Positions 1 to 5,163 of a DNA stretch of 5,425 bases are shown piece by piece (position 1 is the stretch's first letter; every line of letters begins with the position of its first letter). Where the stretch lies: NCBI GenBank assembly GCA_025450405.1, contig JANWHL010000133.1, forward strand, positions 1-5,425, written 5' to 3'. The notes beneath the pieces were generated by a model. The model had not been told where the DNA came from, searched no databases, and worked only from the letters and a program-made list of their open reading frames with translations. Source of the stretch: Ktedonobacterales bacterium. GTDB taxonomy: Bacteria > Chloroflexota > Ktedonobacteria > Ktedonobacterales > JADMIN01. Both the position numbers and the translations under genes were made by a program.

Positions 1-1898
1 ATCACTTCGTCACCGCTGGCGCCAGCCGCCAGGCCGCGCAACAGTGATTCGCGCGTGAGGGTGAAGCGGCTGACACGCCCGATGCGGTCGACGGCGGCGA
101 AGCGCACGAGCCAGTAGAGCGCGGGCATGTGGGGCTCGAGGAGGAGGACCTGGAAGTTCGGCTGGACAACGAGTGGCCGCGGCGAGGGCGGCTGCGCTGC
201 GCTTTGCTCGCTGGCCAGTACCTCGGCCCCAAGCTCGGTGAGCTGGAAAGCATCGGGATTCACCACCTCGCCGGTGGTGGGGACGGCCTCGCGGTCGTAG
301 CCAACCGCCACCAGGCCAAGCTCGCGCAGCGTGGAGCGGAAGGTGCCGGCAATCACTTCGCCGTCAGTCTGGTCCCAGTGCGCGCGCAACTCTTTCGCCA
401 GGCGGTAGCCGGCCTCGCCGGCATAGCGTTGCGCCGGTCGGAGCACGAAAGCGTCCTCGCCCTGGATGGTGGCGCGGAAGGAGGCGATGGAGTACCATAC
501 GCCGGGCCGGCAGCGGTGGAGGAGCGCGCGCACCTGCTCGCGCACGACCGGCACTTCGATGTAGTACGCCAGCCAGTCGCGGTAGTCCGCGCCGAGCATG
601 TCCTGCCAGGTGCGGTTGGTTGGCCAGCGGCGGAAGATGCGGCGGGCCTGCATGACCTGATCATGGCGCGCCCAGGAATCGAGCTTGGGGCCGGGGGCCA
701 GGCGCGCGCGCTCGCGGGAAGTGGAGGCGGGCGCGACGACGAGGCCGAGCTCGCACGCCTCCTGCTTGAGCTGCTCGAGATAATTGAGCGCGTCCTCCTG
801 GTGTTTGCGGTCGCGCGCACCGGCGAGCTGCGGCAGCAGCCGGAGGGCGGCGCGCTTGGGGAAAGCGCCCGACCGGGTTAGCTCGATCTCCTGGTGGTAG
901 GCGGCGGCCACCAGCACCGCGAGGTCCCAGAGGACGGGGGTGTCGGCTGGTTGGACGGCGACGGGCACGGTACGCTCCACCAGGTCGGCGGCGCGGTGCG
1001 GGCGTTCGGCGGCCTGGCGCAGATTGGCGAGGGTCTCGCGCGGAATGAAGAGGATGCGCTCGCCGCGGCTGAACGTGTCAAAGACGAGGGCGTATTCTTC
1101 GAGGGTGCGGACCAGAGCGGCCAGCTCGGGGTCGTCCATACCGGTCTGGAGGCGGACGGCGGGGAAGGGCGCGCGCCCGTTGGACTCTAGCAGCCATTCG
1201 TAGAGCGTGCGCAGCGGCGCGTCGATCCGAGTGAGGACGTAGCGGATGGCTTCGGCCTGGCTGAGATTTTCGGCCATGGCGGTGCGGACTTCATTGCGAG
1301 AATAGTGGGCGGAGAGCGAGAGGCCGAAGCGGCGGCCGATCTGATCGAGGTCGCCCTGGCGATAGGGCATGAGGAGCTCGTCGAGGGTCTTCTCGGAGCG
1401 GTCGGCCTGGGGCATGAAGAGCTCGCGCCCGGTGGCGTAGAGGCCAGTCGCCAGCTCGGTGGGCACGTAGATGATCGGCTTCTCCTCGACTTCCGCACGT
1501 GGATTGCGCGGGATGGCGTAGCCGTAGAAGGTGGGTCGCTGGCCAACCAGCTCGCCGCCCTGGACGCGCGCGACCTCGGCCGTGAGGAGCTGGCGCGCGC
1601 CCAGGCGCGCGATGACGGCCTCACAGTGGTCGGGAGCCATGCGCGCGCGCTCGGGCACGAGCACGCGCAGGCACCAGTTGCGCGCCGACGGGCCCACGAC
1701 GGCGAAGAGGACGCGGCGCTCGTCGTCGTCGAGATGCTCCCAGACGAAGCGGCAGGCGACGTTGTCGCGCATGGCGCGTTCCAAGCGCTGGCGCGCCTCG
1801 AGATCGCCGTCGGTGGGAGCGGGGGCGCCCCACCGGGCGGCGAGATCAGCCAGGATGTCGATCGGCGCCGACGCGAGTAACGCACTGAGGCTCTTCAT
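1..1898 (-). CDS. Helicase-associated (XPB/Ssl2 N-terminal-like) protein, partial: 3' end beyond window
   Basis: This frame is open without interruption from the ATG at 1898 to the window edge: 632 codons, no stop in view. The start is fixed by a strong ribosome site, AGGAGG at 1912-1907, 8 nt upstream. Residues 1-570 are soluble, rich in Leu, Ala and Arg, and have no helicase Walker motifs; predicted helical segments such as DDDERRVLFAVV (58-69) could be winged-helix units. From about residue 574 the pattern changes to LVVQPNFQVLLLEP followed by RFTLTRESLLRGLAAG (611-626). This resembles the helicase-associated domain of XPB/Ssl2-type proteins (Pfam Helicase_C_3 type), in which an LVVQPD-like strand is followed by a TYRLTPESLRRAL-like helix. 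Mycobacterial Rv0862c is the comparable protein known to me; it lies beside the XPB helicase gene. By inference it is a DNA repair or transcription-linked partner, and a helicase gene may lie to the left of the window. The family call rests on motif memory. The coding call is very secure. Confidence 0.75.
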   Translation of the reverse strand, partial: MKSLSALLASAPIDILADLAARWGAPAPTDGDLEARQRLERAMRDNVACRFVWEHLDDDERRVLFAVVGPSARNWCLRVLVPERARMAPDHCEAVIARLGARQLLTAEVARVQGGELVGQRPTFYGYAIPRNPRAEVEEKPIIYVPTELATGLYATGRELFMPQADRSEKTLDELLMPYRQGDLDQIGRRFGLSLSAHYSRNEVRTAMAENLSQAEAIRYVLTRIDAPLRTLYEWLLESNGRAPFPAVRLQTGMDDPELAALVRTLEEYALVFDTFSRGERILFIPRETLANLRQAAERPHRAADLVERTVPVAVQPADTPVLWDLAVLVAAAYHQEIELTRSGAFPKRAALRLLPQLAGARDRKHQEDALNYLEQLKQEACELGLVVAPASTSRERARLAPGPKLDSWARHDQVMQARRIFRRWPTNRTWQDMLGADYRDWLAYYIEVPVVREQVRALLHRCRPGVWYSIASFRATIQGEDAFVLRPAQRYAGEAGYRLAKELRAHWDQTDGEVIAGTFRSTLRELGLVAVGYDREAVPTTGEVVNPDAFQLTELGAEVLASEQSAAQPPSPRPLVVQPNFQVLLLEPHMPALYWLVRFAAVDRIGRVSRFTLTRESLLRGLAAGASGDEV

Positions 1899-1906
1899 AC
1901 GTGGAC

Positions 1907-1912
1907 CCTCCT
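1907..1912 (-). promoter_or_regulatory. Ribosome binding site of the helicase-associated gene
   Basis: On the minus strand AGGAGG lies exactly 8 nt before the ATG at 1898. It is the best Shine-Dalgarno match in the window and supports that start. I see no convincing -35/-10 pair upstream of it, so the gene may depend on transcription from ispH or on a promoter I cannot recognise. Confidence 0.8.
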
Positions 1913-1947
1913 ATGCCCTGGAGACCGGAGGAAGGGGGGTGCGAAAG

Positions 1948-1974
1948 CGATTGGGATCGCACATCGGGGCCGAT
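1948..1974. repeat. Mirrored cluster of CGAT/ATCG motifs upstream of the helicase-associated gene
   Basis: Four tetranucleotides are arranged CGAT-N4-ATCG-N3-ATCG-N4-CGAT. The left half forms GCGAT-TGGG-ATCGC and the right half ATCGG-GG-CCGAT, giving two adjacent small inverted repeats. They lie 50-76 nt upstream of the start codon at 1898, where an operator or leader hairpin would be expected. The function is unknown, and chance is possible in sequence this GC-rich. Confidence 0.35.
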
Positions 1975-2060
1975 TCGGAACTCCGTGCCGACCCCGCGTC
2001 CGCCCCACCCGTCCGGATCAAGCGCCCGGCCTTGTGGATGCTCGCTCGCGCGGCGCGGGT

Positions 2061-2075
2061 ACAGGGAGACCCTGT
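2061..2075. repeat. Perfect hairpin ACAGGG-AGA-CCCTGT downstream of ispH
   Basis: This 6-bp perfect inverted repeat has a 3-nt loop and lies 32-46 nt past the ispH stop codon. The position suits a 3' stem-loop for ispH. No T-run follows on the minus strand, so it does not meet the usual intrinsic terminator pattern. It may stabilise the mRNA end, or be incidental. Confidence 0.35.
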
Positions 2076-2106
2076 GGGCTGCCGGCTGAGCGGCTCGAGG
2101 CTGGGG

Positions 2107-3090
2107 TTAGTCCCGTGGGTGGGCCGACGGCGCCGTCCCCTCGCCGCGCACGGGCGTGGCGCCCGGCGCATCCGCCGCCGGCCCGGCGAGAGGCTGAGGC
2201 GTCGCCTCCGCTCCCTTGTCGAAGCCTTCGACGAACTGGATCACCTCGCGGGTGATCTGGCTGGGGGTGGAGGCGCCCGAGGTGACCGCGACGCGGTGTT
2301 TGCCCCGGAGGGCGGCCGGGTCGAGATCCTTGAGGCGCTGGACGCGGATGGCGGGGCTGTGGGCGATCTCCTCGGCGACCTGGACGAGGCGGTTGGTGTT
2401 GTTGCTGCGCGGGTCGCCGACGACGATAGTCAGATCCGCGCCGCGGGCCTGGGAGGCGATGGCCTCCTGGCGGAGCTGGGTGGCGCGGCAGATCTCGTTC
2501 TGGACCACGACCTGGGGATAGCGCGCCTGAATGGTGTTGACCAGGCGTTGGGTGTCCCACTGGCTGAGAGTGGTCTGGGTCGTGACGGCGAGCTTTTCGG
2601 CGGCGAGGAAGGCGGCGGGGAGGGTGTCCAGATCGGACTCGGTCTCGACGAGGTAGACATCGTCGGGCGCTTCGCCGACCACGCCTTCGGGCTCGGGGTG
2701 GCCCTTCTTGCCGATATACAGGACCTTGTAGCCCTGGGCGACCCACGCGCGGACAATGTCATGGGTCTTGGTGACGTCGGGGCAGGTGGCGTCGATGACG
2801 TGGAGCCCGCGCTCGGCGGCGCGCCGCTTGACGAGTGGGGAGACGCCGTGCGCGGTGAAGATGACGGTGCCTTCGGTCACTTGTTCGAGGATGGAGGCGC
2901 GGTCGGGGCCGTCAAGGGTGATGACTCCCATGTCGGAAAGTTCCTGGACGGCGAAGCGATTGTGCACGATGAGTCCGATGATGTAGATCGGGCGCGGAGT
3001 GGATGGGTCCTGAGCCGCTTTGCGAGCGAGCTTCATGGCGTCGACGACCCCGTAGCAATAGCCGCGAGGCGTGACTTTAATCACTTCCAT
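2107..3090 (-). CDS. ispH: 4-hydroxy-3-methylbut-2-enyl diphosphate reductase (IspH/LytB)
   Basis: The 327-residue protein is the last enzyme of the MEP pathway. It reductively dehydroxylates HMBPP to IPP and DMAPP in the cytoplasm using a [4Fe-4S] cluster. The three cluster cysteines are present: Cys12 (GYCYGV), Cys103 (DATCPDVTKTH) and Cys201 (NEICRATQLRQ). Other active-site matches to the E. coli enzyme are His43 (VHNR), His81 (TAHGVS), His131 and Glu133 (GHPEPEG), Thr174 (TQTTLS), Ser229 and Asn231 (SNNTNRL), and Ser274 (GASTP). The start is secure because MEVIKVTPRGYCYGV is the usual N-terminus; a modest GGAAAGAG lies 9 nt upstream (3107-3100). The catalytic core ends near residue 290. 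It is followed by about 37 residues rich in Ala, Pro and Gly that look disordered and are not part of the known fold. The nearest gene downstream on the same strand begins 208 nt away, so an operon is possible but not shown. Confidence 0.98.
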   Translation of the reverse strand: MEVIKVTPRGYCYGVVDAMKLARKAAQDPSTPRPIYIIGLIVHNRFAVQELSDMGVITLDGPDRASILEQVTEGTVIFTAHGVSPLVKRRAAERGLHVIDATCPDVTKTHDIVRAWVAQGYKVLYIGKKGHPEPEGVVGEAPDDVYLVETESDLDTLPAAFLAAEKLAVTTQTTLSQWDTQRLVNTIQARYPQVVVQNEICRATQLRQEAIASQARGADLTIVVGDPRSNNTNRLVQVAEEIAHSPAIRVQRLKDLDPAALRGKHRVAVTSGASTPSQITREVIQFVEGFDKGAEATPQPLAGPAADAPGATPVRGEGTAPSAHPRD

Positions 3091-3379
3091 CGTGTGTCAC
3101 TCTTTCCGCTGTCCGCGTGAGGTGGTTGCCCGCCCCGCGCGGAGGCCGTGCGCGACACTGGGTGGGAGTCCGGTCACCAATCGCGCCGCCACACCGCGTG
3201 GCGACGCTCCGGCGCGCCAGGCGTGCCGCGCGGCCCCCTCCTCACGAGCTCTGCGCGTTGCCCCGCTCCGAATCCTGCCAGCCAGATGGGTCGAGAGGGA
3301 GCGTATGTGCCGGCATGTGCCAGCGCGAATGCCGCTCCGTGCGCGCGACCGCGGCTAGCACTCCCCATGAGTGCGCGGG

Positions 3380-3401
3380 CCGACGGTCCATACCGTGTCG
3401 G
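3380..3401. repeat. Local hairpin CCGACGGT-CCAT-ACC(GT)GTCGG
   Basis: Eight base pairs (CCGAC with GTCGG and GGT with ACC) close a CCAT tetraloop, with a 2-nt GT bulge on the 3' side. It shares bases 3388-3401 with the long-range inverted repeat, so the two structures could not form together. If ispH is transcribed from the minus-strand box near 3440, this hairpin would lie in the ispH leader. Confidence 0.4.
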
Positions 3402-3490
3402 GTCTCCCAGTGGTCGGGGATCGGCACCGTACCCCCCTATTGTACACTACGGCACGGCCGGGGTGTGTAACGCGTACCCGACAGGTATGG
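3388..3490. repeat. Long-range inverted repeat, 15 paired bases per arm with one bulge
   Basis: Arm 1 is 3388-3403 (CCATACC-G-TGTCGGGT). Arm 2 is 3476-3490 (ACCCGACA-GGTATGG), its reverse complement except for one unpaired G in arm 1. The arms enclose 72 nt that include a minus-strand TACAAT box. Possible readings are paired protein-binding sites around a promoter, a structured RNA, or the ends of a tiny non-autonomous element; I see no flanking target duplication. The repeat itself is directly visible and its role is unknown. Confidence 0.55.
3439..3469 (-). promoter_or_regulatory. Possible ispH promoter
   Basis: On the minus strand TACAAT (3444-3439) matches five of six bases of the -10 consensus and stands out in otherwise GC-rich sequence. 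The best -35 partner is TACACA (3469-3464), four of six bases, at a long 19-nt spacing. Transcription from here would give ispH a leader of about 340 nt, which is unusually long, so a closer promoter could exist. Confidence 0.3.
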
Positions 3491-3579
3491 TCATGCGCGG
3501 ACGGCATTTTGGGGGGAGGCATAAGCTGGGCCAGGGGAACGAGAAACGGGACGATGGGGACACGAGAGGATGCGGCAGC

Positions 3580-3608
3580 TTGTGGGCGACGCTCGACCAT
3601 GCTACTAT
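3580..3608 (+). promoter_or_regulatory. Probable radC promoter with extended -10
   Basis: TTGTGG (3580-3585) is followed after 17 nt by TACTAT (3603-3608). The -10 is preceded by TGC, giving an extended -10 (TGN) form. Transcription would start near 3615, leaving a leader of about 40 nt before the radC ATG. The -10 sits in the centre of a 7-bp-arm palindrome, which suggests repressor control. Confidence 0.5.
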
Positions 3609-3618
3609 GCGATGGTCG
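3594..3618. promoter_or_regulatory. Palindrome framing the radC -10 box, candidate operator
   Basis: CGACCAT (3594-3600) and ATGGTCG (3612-3618) are perfect inverted arms around an 11-nt centre containing TACTAT. An inner GC pair (3601-3602 with 3609-3610) extends the symmetry with one bulged base. A protein bound here would block RNA polymerase. It does not match the SOS boxes I know from E. coli or Bacillus-type LexA. Confidence 0.4.
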
Positions 3619-3641
3619 CCGCGTCACGTCCTCCCGTGCCG

Positions 3642-3647
3642 AAGGAG
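3642..3647 (+). promoter_or_regulatory. Ribosome binding site that sets the radC start
   Basis: AAGGAG ends 8 nt before the ATG at 3656. The radC frame is open much further upstream (other ATGs from 3371), but those starts have no comparable site and the upstream translation is unlike RadC, so 3656 is preferred. Confidence 0.8.
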
Positions 3648-3655
3648 CCGTCGCT

Positions 3656-4369
3656 ATGGCTGTCGCCACCGAGCGCCCGGTCTATCGCACGACGATCCGC
3701 GAGCTCCCGCGAGAAGAGCGCCCGCGCGAGCGCCTGGAGCGCTACGGCGCCGGCGCGCTCCAGACCTCTGAGCTGCTTGCCATCATTTTCGGCTCGGGAA
3801 TCCCCGGCGAAAACGTCGTAGACCTCTCGCTGCGCCTGCTGCGCGATTTTGGCGGCCTGGGCGGTTTGCTCGCCGCCGACGTCACCCAGCTACGCGCGCA
3901 GCGCGGCCTTGGCCCGGCCAAGGCACTGCAGCTAAAGGCGGCGCTGGAAATTGGCCGCCGGCTGACCGTCGTCTCACCGGACCAGAAACCGAAGATCACC
4001 TGCCCGGCCGATGTGGCGAATCTGGTGCAGTTGGAGATGGCGTATCTCAAGCAAGAGCAGCTGCGGGTCATGTGCCTGGACACCAAGAACCAGGTCCTCT
4101 CCCAGCAGATGGTCTACCAGGGGACGGTGAATTGCAGCGCGGTGCGCGCCGCCGAGGTCTTCCGGCCGGCCATCGCGCGCAACGCGCCGGCCATCGTCGT
4201 CCTACACAACCACCCCAGTGGTGATCCCACGCCCTCGCCAGAGGATGTGCGCACCACCGAACAATTGCGCGCGGCCGGTGATCTGCTGGACATTGAGCTA
4301 CTCGACCATCTGATCATCGGGCAGGGGAAGTTCGTCAGCCTCAAGGAGCGCCGGCTGGGCTTCGATTAA
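3656..4369 (+). CDS. radC: RadC family protein, JAMM/MPN domain
   Basis: The 237-residue protein matches the RadC (UPF0758) family in length and layout. Residues 1-102 form the N-terminal part with a helix-hairpin-helix-like region (LLAIIFGSG at 40-48, then RGLGPAKALQLKAALEIGRR at 83-102). Residues about 115-237 form the metalloprotease-like JAB/MPN domain. The JAMM signature is complete: His184, His186, Ser194 and Asp197 in VLHNHPSGDPTPSPED fit H-x-H-x7-S-x2-D exactly. Upstream acidic candidates for the fourth catalytic residue are Glu134 and Glu167. The name comes from an old E. coli repair phenotype later traced to recG; the true role is unsettled, although links to DNA processing are often proposed. 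The start at 3656 is backed by AAGGAG 8 nt upstream. The gene is divergent from ispH and convergent with the DtxR-family gene, which it overlaps by 29 nt at the 3' ends. No space is left for a dedicated terminator. Confidence 0.97.
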   Translation: MAVATERPVYRTTIRELPREERPRERLERYGAGALQTSELLAIIFGSGIPGENVVDLSLRLLRDFGGLGGLLAADVTQLRAQRGLGPAKALQLKAALEIGRRLTVVSPDQKPKITCPADVANLVQLEMAYLKQEQLRVMCLDTKNQVLSQQMVYQGTVNCSAVRAAEVFRPAIARNAPAIVVLHNHPSGDPTPSPEDVRTTEQLRAAGDLLDIELLDHLIIGQGKFVSLKERRLGFD

Positions 4370-5066
4370 CCACCGGCACGACCCAGAGCGCGTGCGCGAC
4401 CCGCACAGGCACGGTCACCATCCGCTCGCCCACGCGCAGGTCCGCCGTGCCATCCTCGTCGGAGACCGCGGCGAGGGCAAGGGCCGTTCCGGGAGTGAGA
4501 CCGCGCTCGTGGAGATAGTCGATCAACTCCTCTTCATCTTCCACCACCTCGGAGACGAGCAGGATCTTCACCGGCGCGCCAATGGCGGCCTCGCGGAGAC
4601 GGAGCGCGCCCTGGTCGGCAAGGTACGTGCGGGCGCTCGGGACATAGCCGGGAATCGGGTTGCCGTGGGGGCAGGTGGTCGGGTGGTTCAGCGCGGCCAC
4701 CACGTGCGCCTCGACGGCGCCGGAGATGCGGTGCTCCAGGCGGCAGGCTTCCTCATGCACTTCATGCCACTGCATCCCGAGCATATCCACGAGAAAGCGC
4801 TCGGTCAGGCGGTGGCGTCGCAGGACAGCCTCGGCAAGCTCCACGCCCGCCGGGGTGAGCGTGACGTGACGGCGCCGGTCCATGGCGACGTAGCCGTTCT
4901 TCACCAGCCGCTGCAGGGTCTGGGTGACGGTGGGCGGAGCCACGCGGAATTTCTCCGCCAGTCGCGCGCCAATGACGGGATCACCCTCCATACCGATGTT
5001 GTAGATCGCCTCGAGATATTCCTCGGTGGTCGCGCTCGCCTCAGTAGCCTTGCTCTCGATCGCCAT
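4341..5066 (-). CDS. DtxR/IdeR/MntR-family metal-dependent transcriptional regulator
   Basis: The 241-residue protein has the three-part build of long DtxR-family regulators. Residues about 13-73 are the winged helix-turn-helix (TTEEYLEAIY, then LAEKFRVAPPTVTQTLQRLVKNGYV and a wing ending HVTLTPAG). Residues about 74-145 are the dimerisation and metal-binding domain. Residues about 160-232 are a FeoA/SH3-like domain. By alignment to DtxR, the ancillary site is His85, Glu89 and His104, and the primary site includes Cys108, Glu111 and His112. The position of DtxR Met10 is Glu16. A CPHGNPIPG segment (132-140) is typical of the family. Such proteins bind Fe(II) or Mn(II) and usually repress metal-uptake genes. 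The start is supported by GGGGGGAG (5082-5075), 8 nt upstream, and by a good promoter. No transporter gene is in the window, so the regulated targets and the metal are unknown. The last codons lie within the radC 3' end on the other strand. Confidence 0.96.
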   Translation of the reverse strand: MAIESKATEASATTEEYLEAIYNIGMEGDPVIGARLAEKFRVAPPTVTQTLQRLVKNGYVAMDRRRHVTLTPAGVELAEAVLRRHRLTERFLVDMLGMQWHEVHEEACRLEHRISGAVEAHVVAALNHPTTCPHGNPIPGYVPSARTYLADQGALRLREAAIGAPVKILLVSEVVEDEEELIDYLHERGLTPGTALALAAVSDEDGTADLRVGERMVTVPVRVAHALWVVPVVNRSPAGAP

Positions 5067-5085
5067 TGGTTCCGCTCCCCCCGTC

Positions 5086-5102
5086 CGGCCCCGACGGGGC
5101 CG
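5086..5102. promoter_or_regulatory. 17-bp palindrome at the predicted start of the DtxR-family transcript
   Basis: CGGCCCC-GAC-GGGGCCG is a perfect 7-bp inverted repeat with a 3-nt centre. It begins right at the predicted transcription start (about 5101) and ends 3 nt before the ribosome site. It could be an operator, for example for autoregulation, or a 5'-terminal mRNA hairpin. It does not resemble the DtxR/IdeR box (TTAGGTTAGCCTAACC-like). Confidence 0.4.
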
Positions 5103-5107
5103 CGCTG

Positions 5108-5137
5108 ATCATATGCGACGGGGCGTGGCCGGCGCAA
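5108..5137 (-). promoter_or_regulatory. Probable promoter of the DtxR-family gene
   Basis: On the minus strand TTGCGC (5137-5132) and TATGAT (5113-5108) are separated by 18 nt. The -10 matches five of six consensus bases and the -35 keeps the TTG. Transcription would start near 5101, giving a leader of about 35 nt that contains the palindrome and the ribosome site. The promoter lies in the 97-nt gap after the upstream gene's stop, so the regulator is probably transcribed separately. Confidence 0.5.
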
Positions 5138-5163
5138 GGGTGCGACTGGCCGCGAGCGGACCC

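Larger units (their letters stand above)
3091..3655. other. Non-coding divergent region between ispH and radC
   Basis: This 565-nt stretch separates two divergently transcribed genes. The open frames that cross it are Arg-, Pro- and Ala-rich and resemble no family, and none has a ribosome site of its own, so I regard it as non-coding. The half near radC (3380-3655) holds the recognisable elements: a long-range inverted repeat, a minus-strand TACAAT box, and a radC promoter set in a palindrome. The half near ispH (3091-3379) holds nothing I can name. I saw no tRNA, no known riboswitch core and no terminator with a T-run. Confidence 0.7.

Noticed and set aside
1187..1885. A 232-codon minus-strand frame inside the helicase-associated gene.
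   Set aside because: The translation is a Ser/Arg/Ala-rich string with no family features. The frame starting at 1898 has a strong ribosome site and continues to the window edge.
2061..2075. An intrinsic terminator for ispH.
   Set aside because: The hairpin is real but no T-rich tract follows on the minus strand, so it is listed only as a stem-loop.
2018..2746. A 242-codon minus-strand frame overlapping ispH.
   Set aside because: It is an Arg/Pro/Gly-rich out-of-frame reading of ispH; the IspH frame contains all catalytic residues.
1531..3120. A 529-codon open frame on the plus strand.
   Set aside because: It lies antisense to both ispH and the helicase-associated gene and crosses their intergenic gap. 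Its composition is what antisense reading of high-GC codons produces, and the minus-strand proteins carry clear motifs.
3266..3285. A tRNA-like 3' fragment (TCCGAATCCTGCCAGCCA).
   Set aside because: No proper T-stem can be formed around it and no acceptor, D or anticodon arm precedes it on the plus strand.
3304..3320. A short direct repeat, ATGTGCC-GGC-ATGTGCC.
   Set aside because: Only two 7-nt copies, with no promoter or further copies nearby; chance is the simplest explanation.
3148..3771. Open frames crossing the divergent region on the plus strand, including the upstream extension of radC from 3371.
   Set aside because: No ribosome sites, Arg/Pro-rich translations, and the RadC family start fits 3656 with AAGGAG upstream.
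4392..5108. A 238-codon plus-strand frame opposite the DtxR-family gene.
   Set aside because: It is antisense to a gene with complete family motifs, promoter and ribosome site, and has no recognisable domain.
5131..5156. A possible stem of GGCC and CGCA/TGCG segments after the propeller gene as its terminator.
   Set aside because: The pairing is broken by internal loops, has no T-run, and overlaps the -35 of the DtxR-family promoter.
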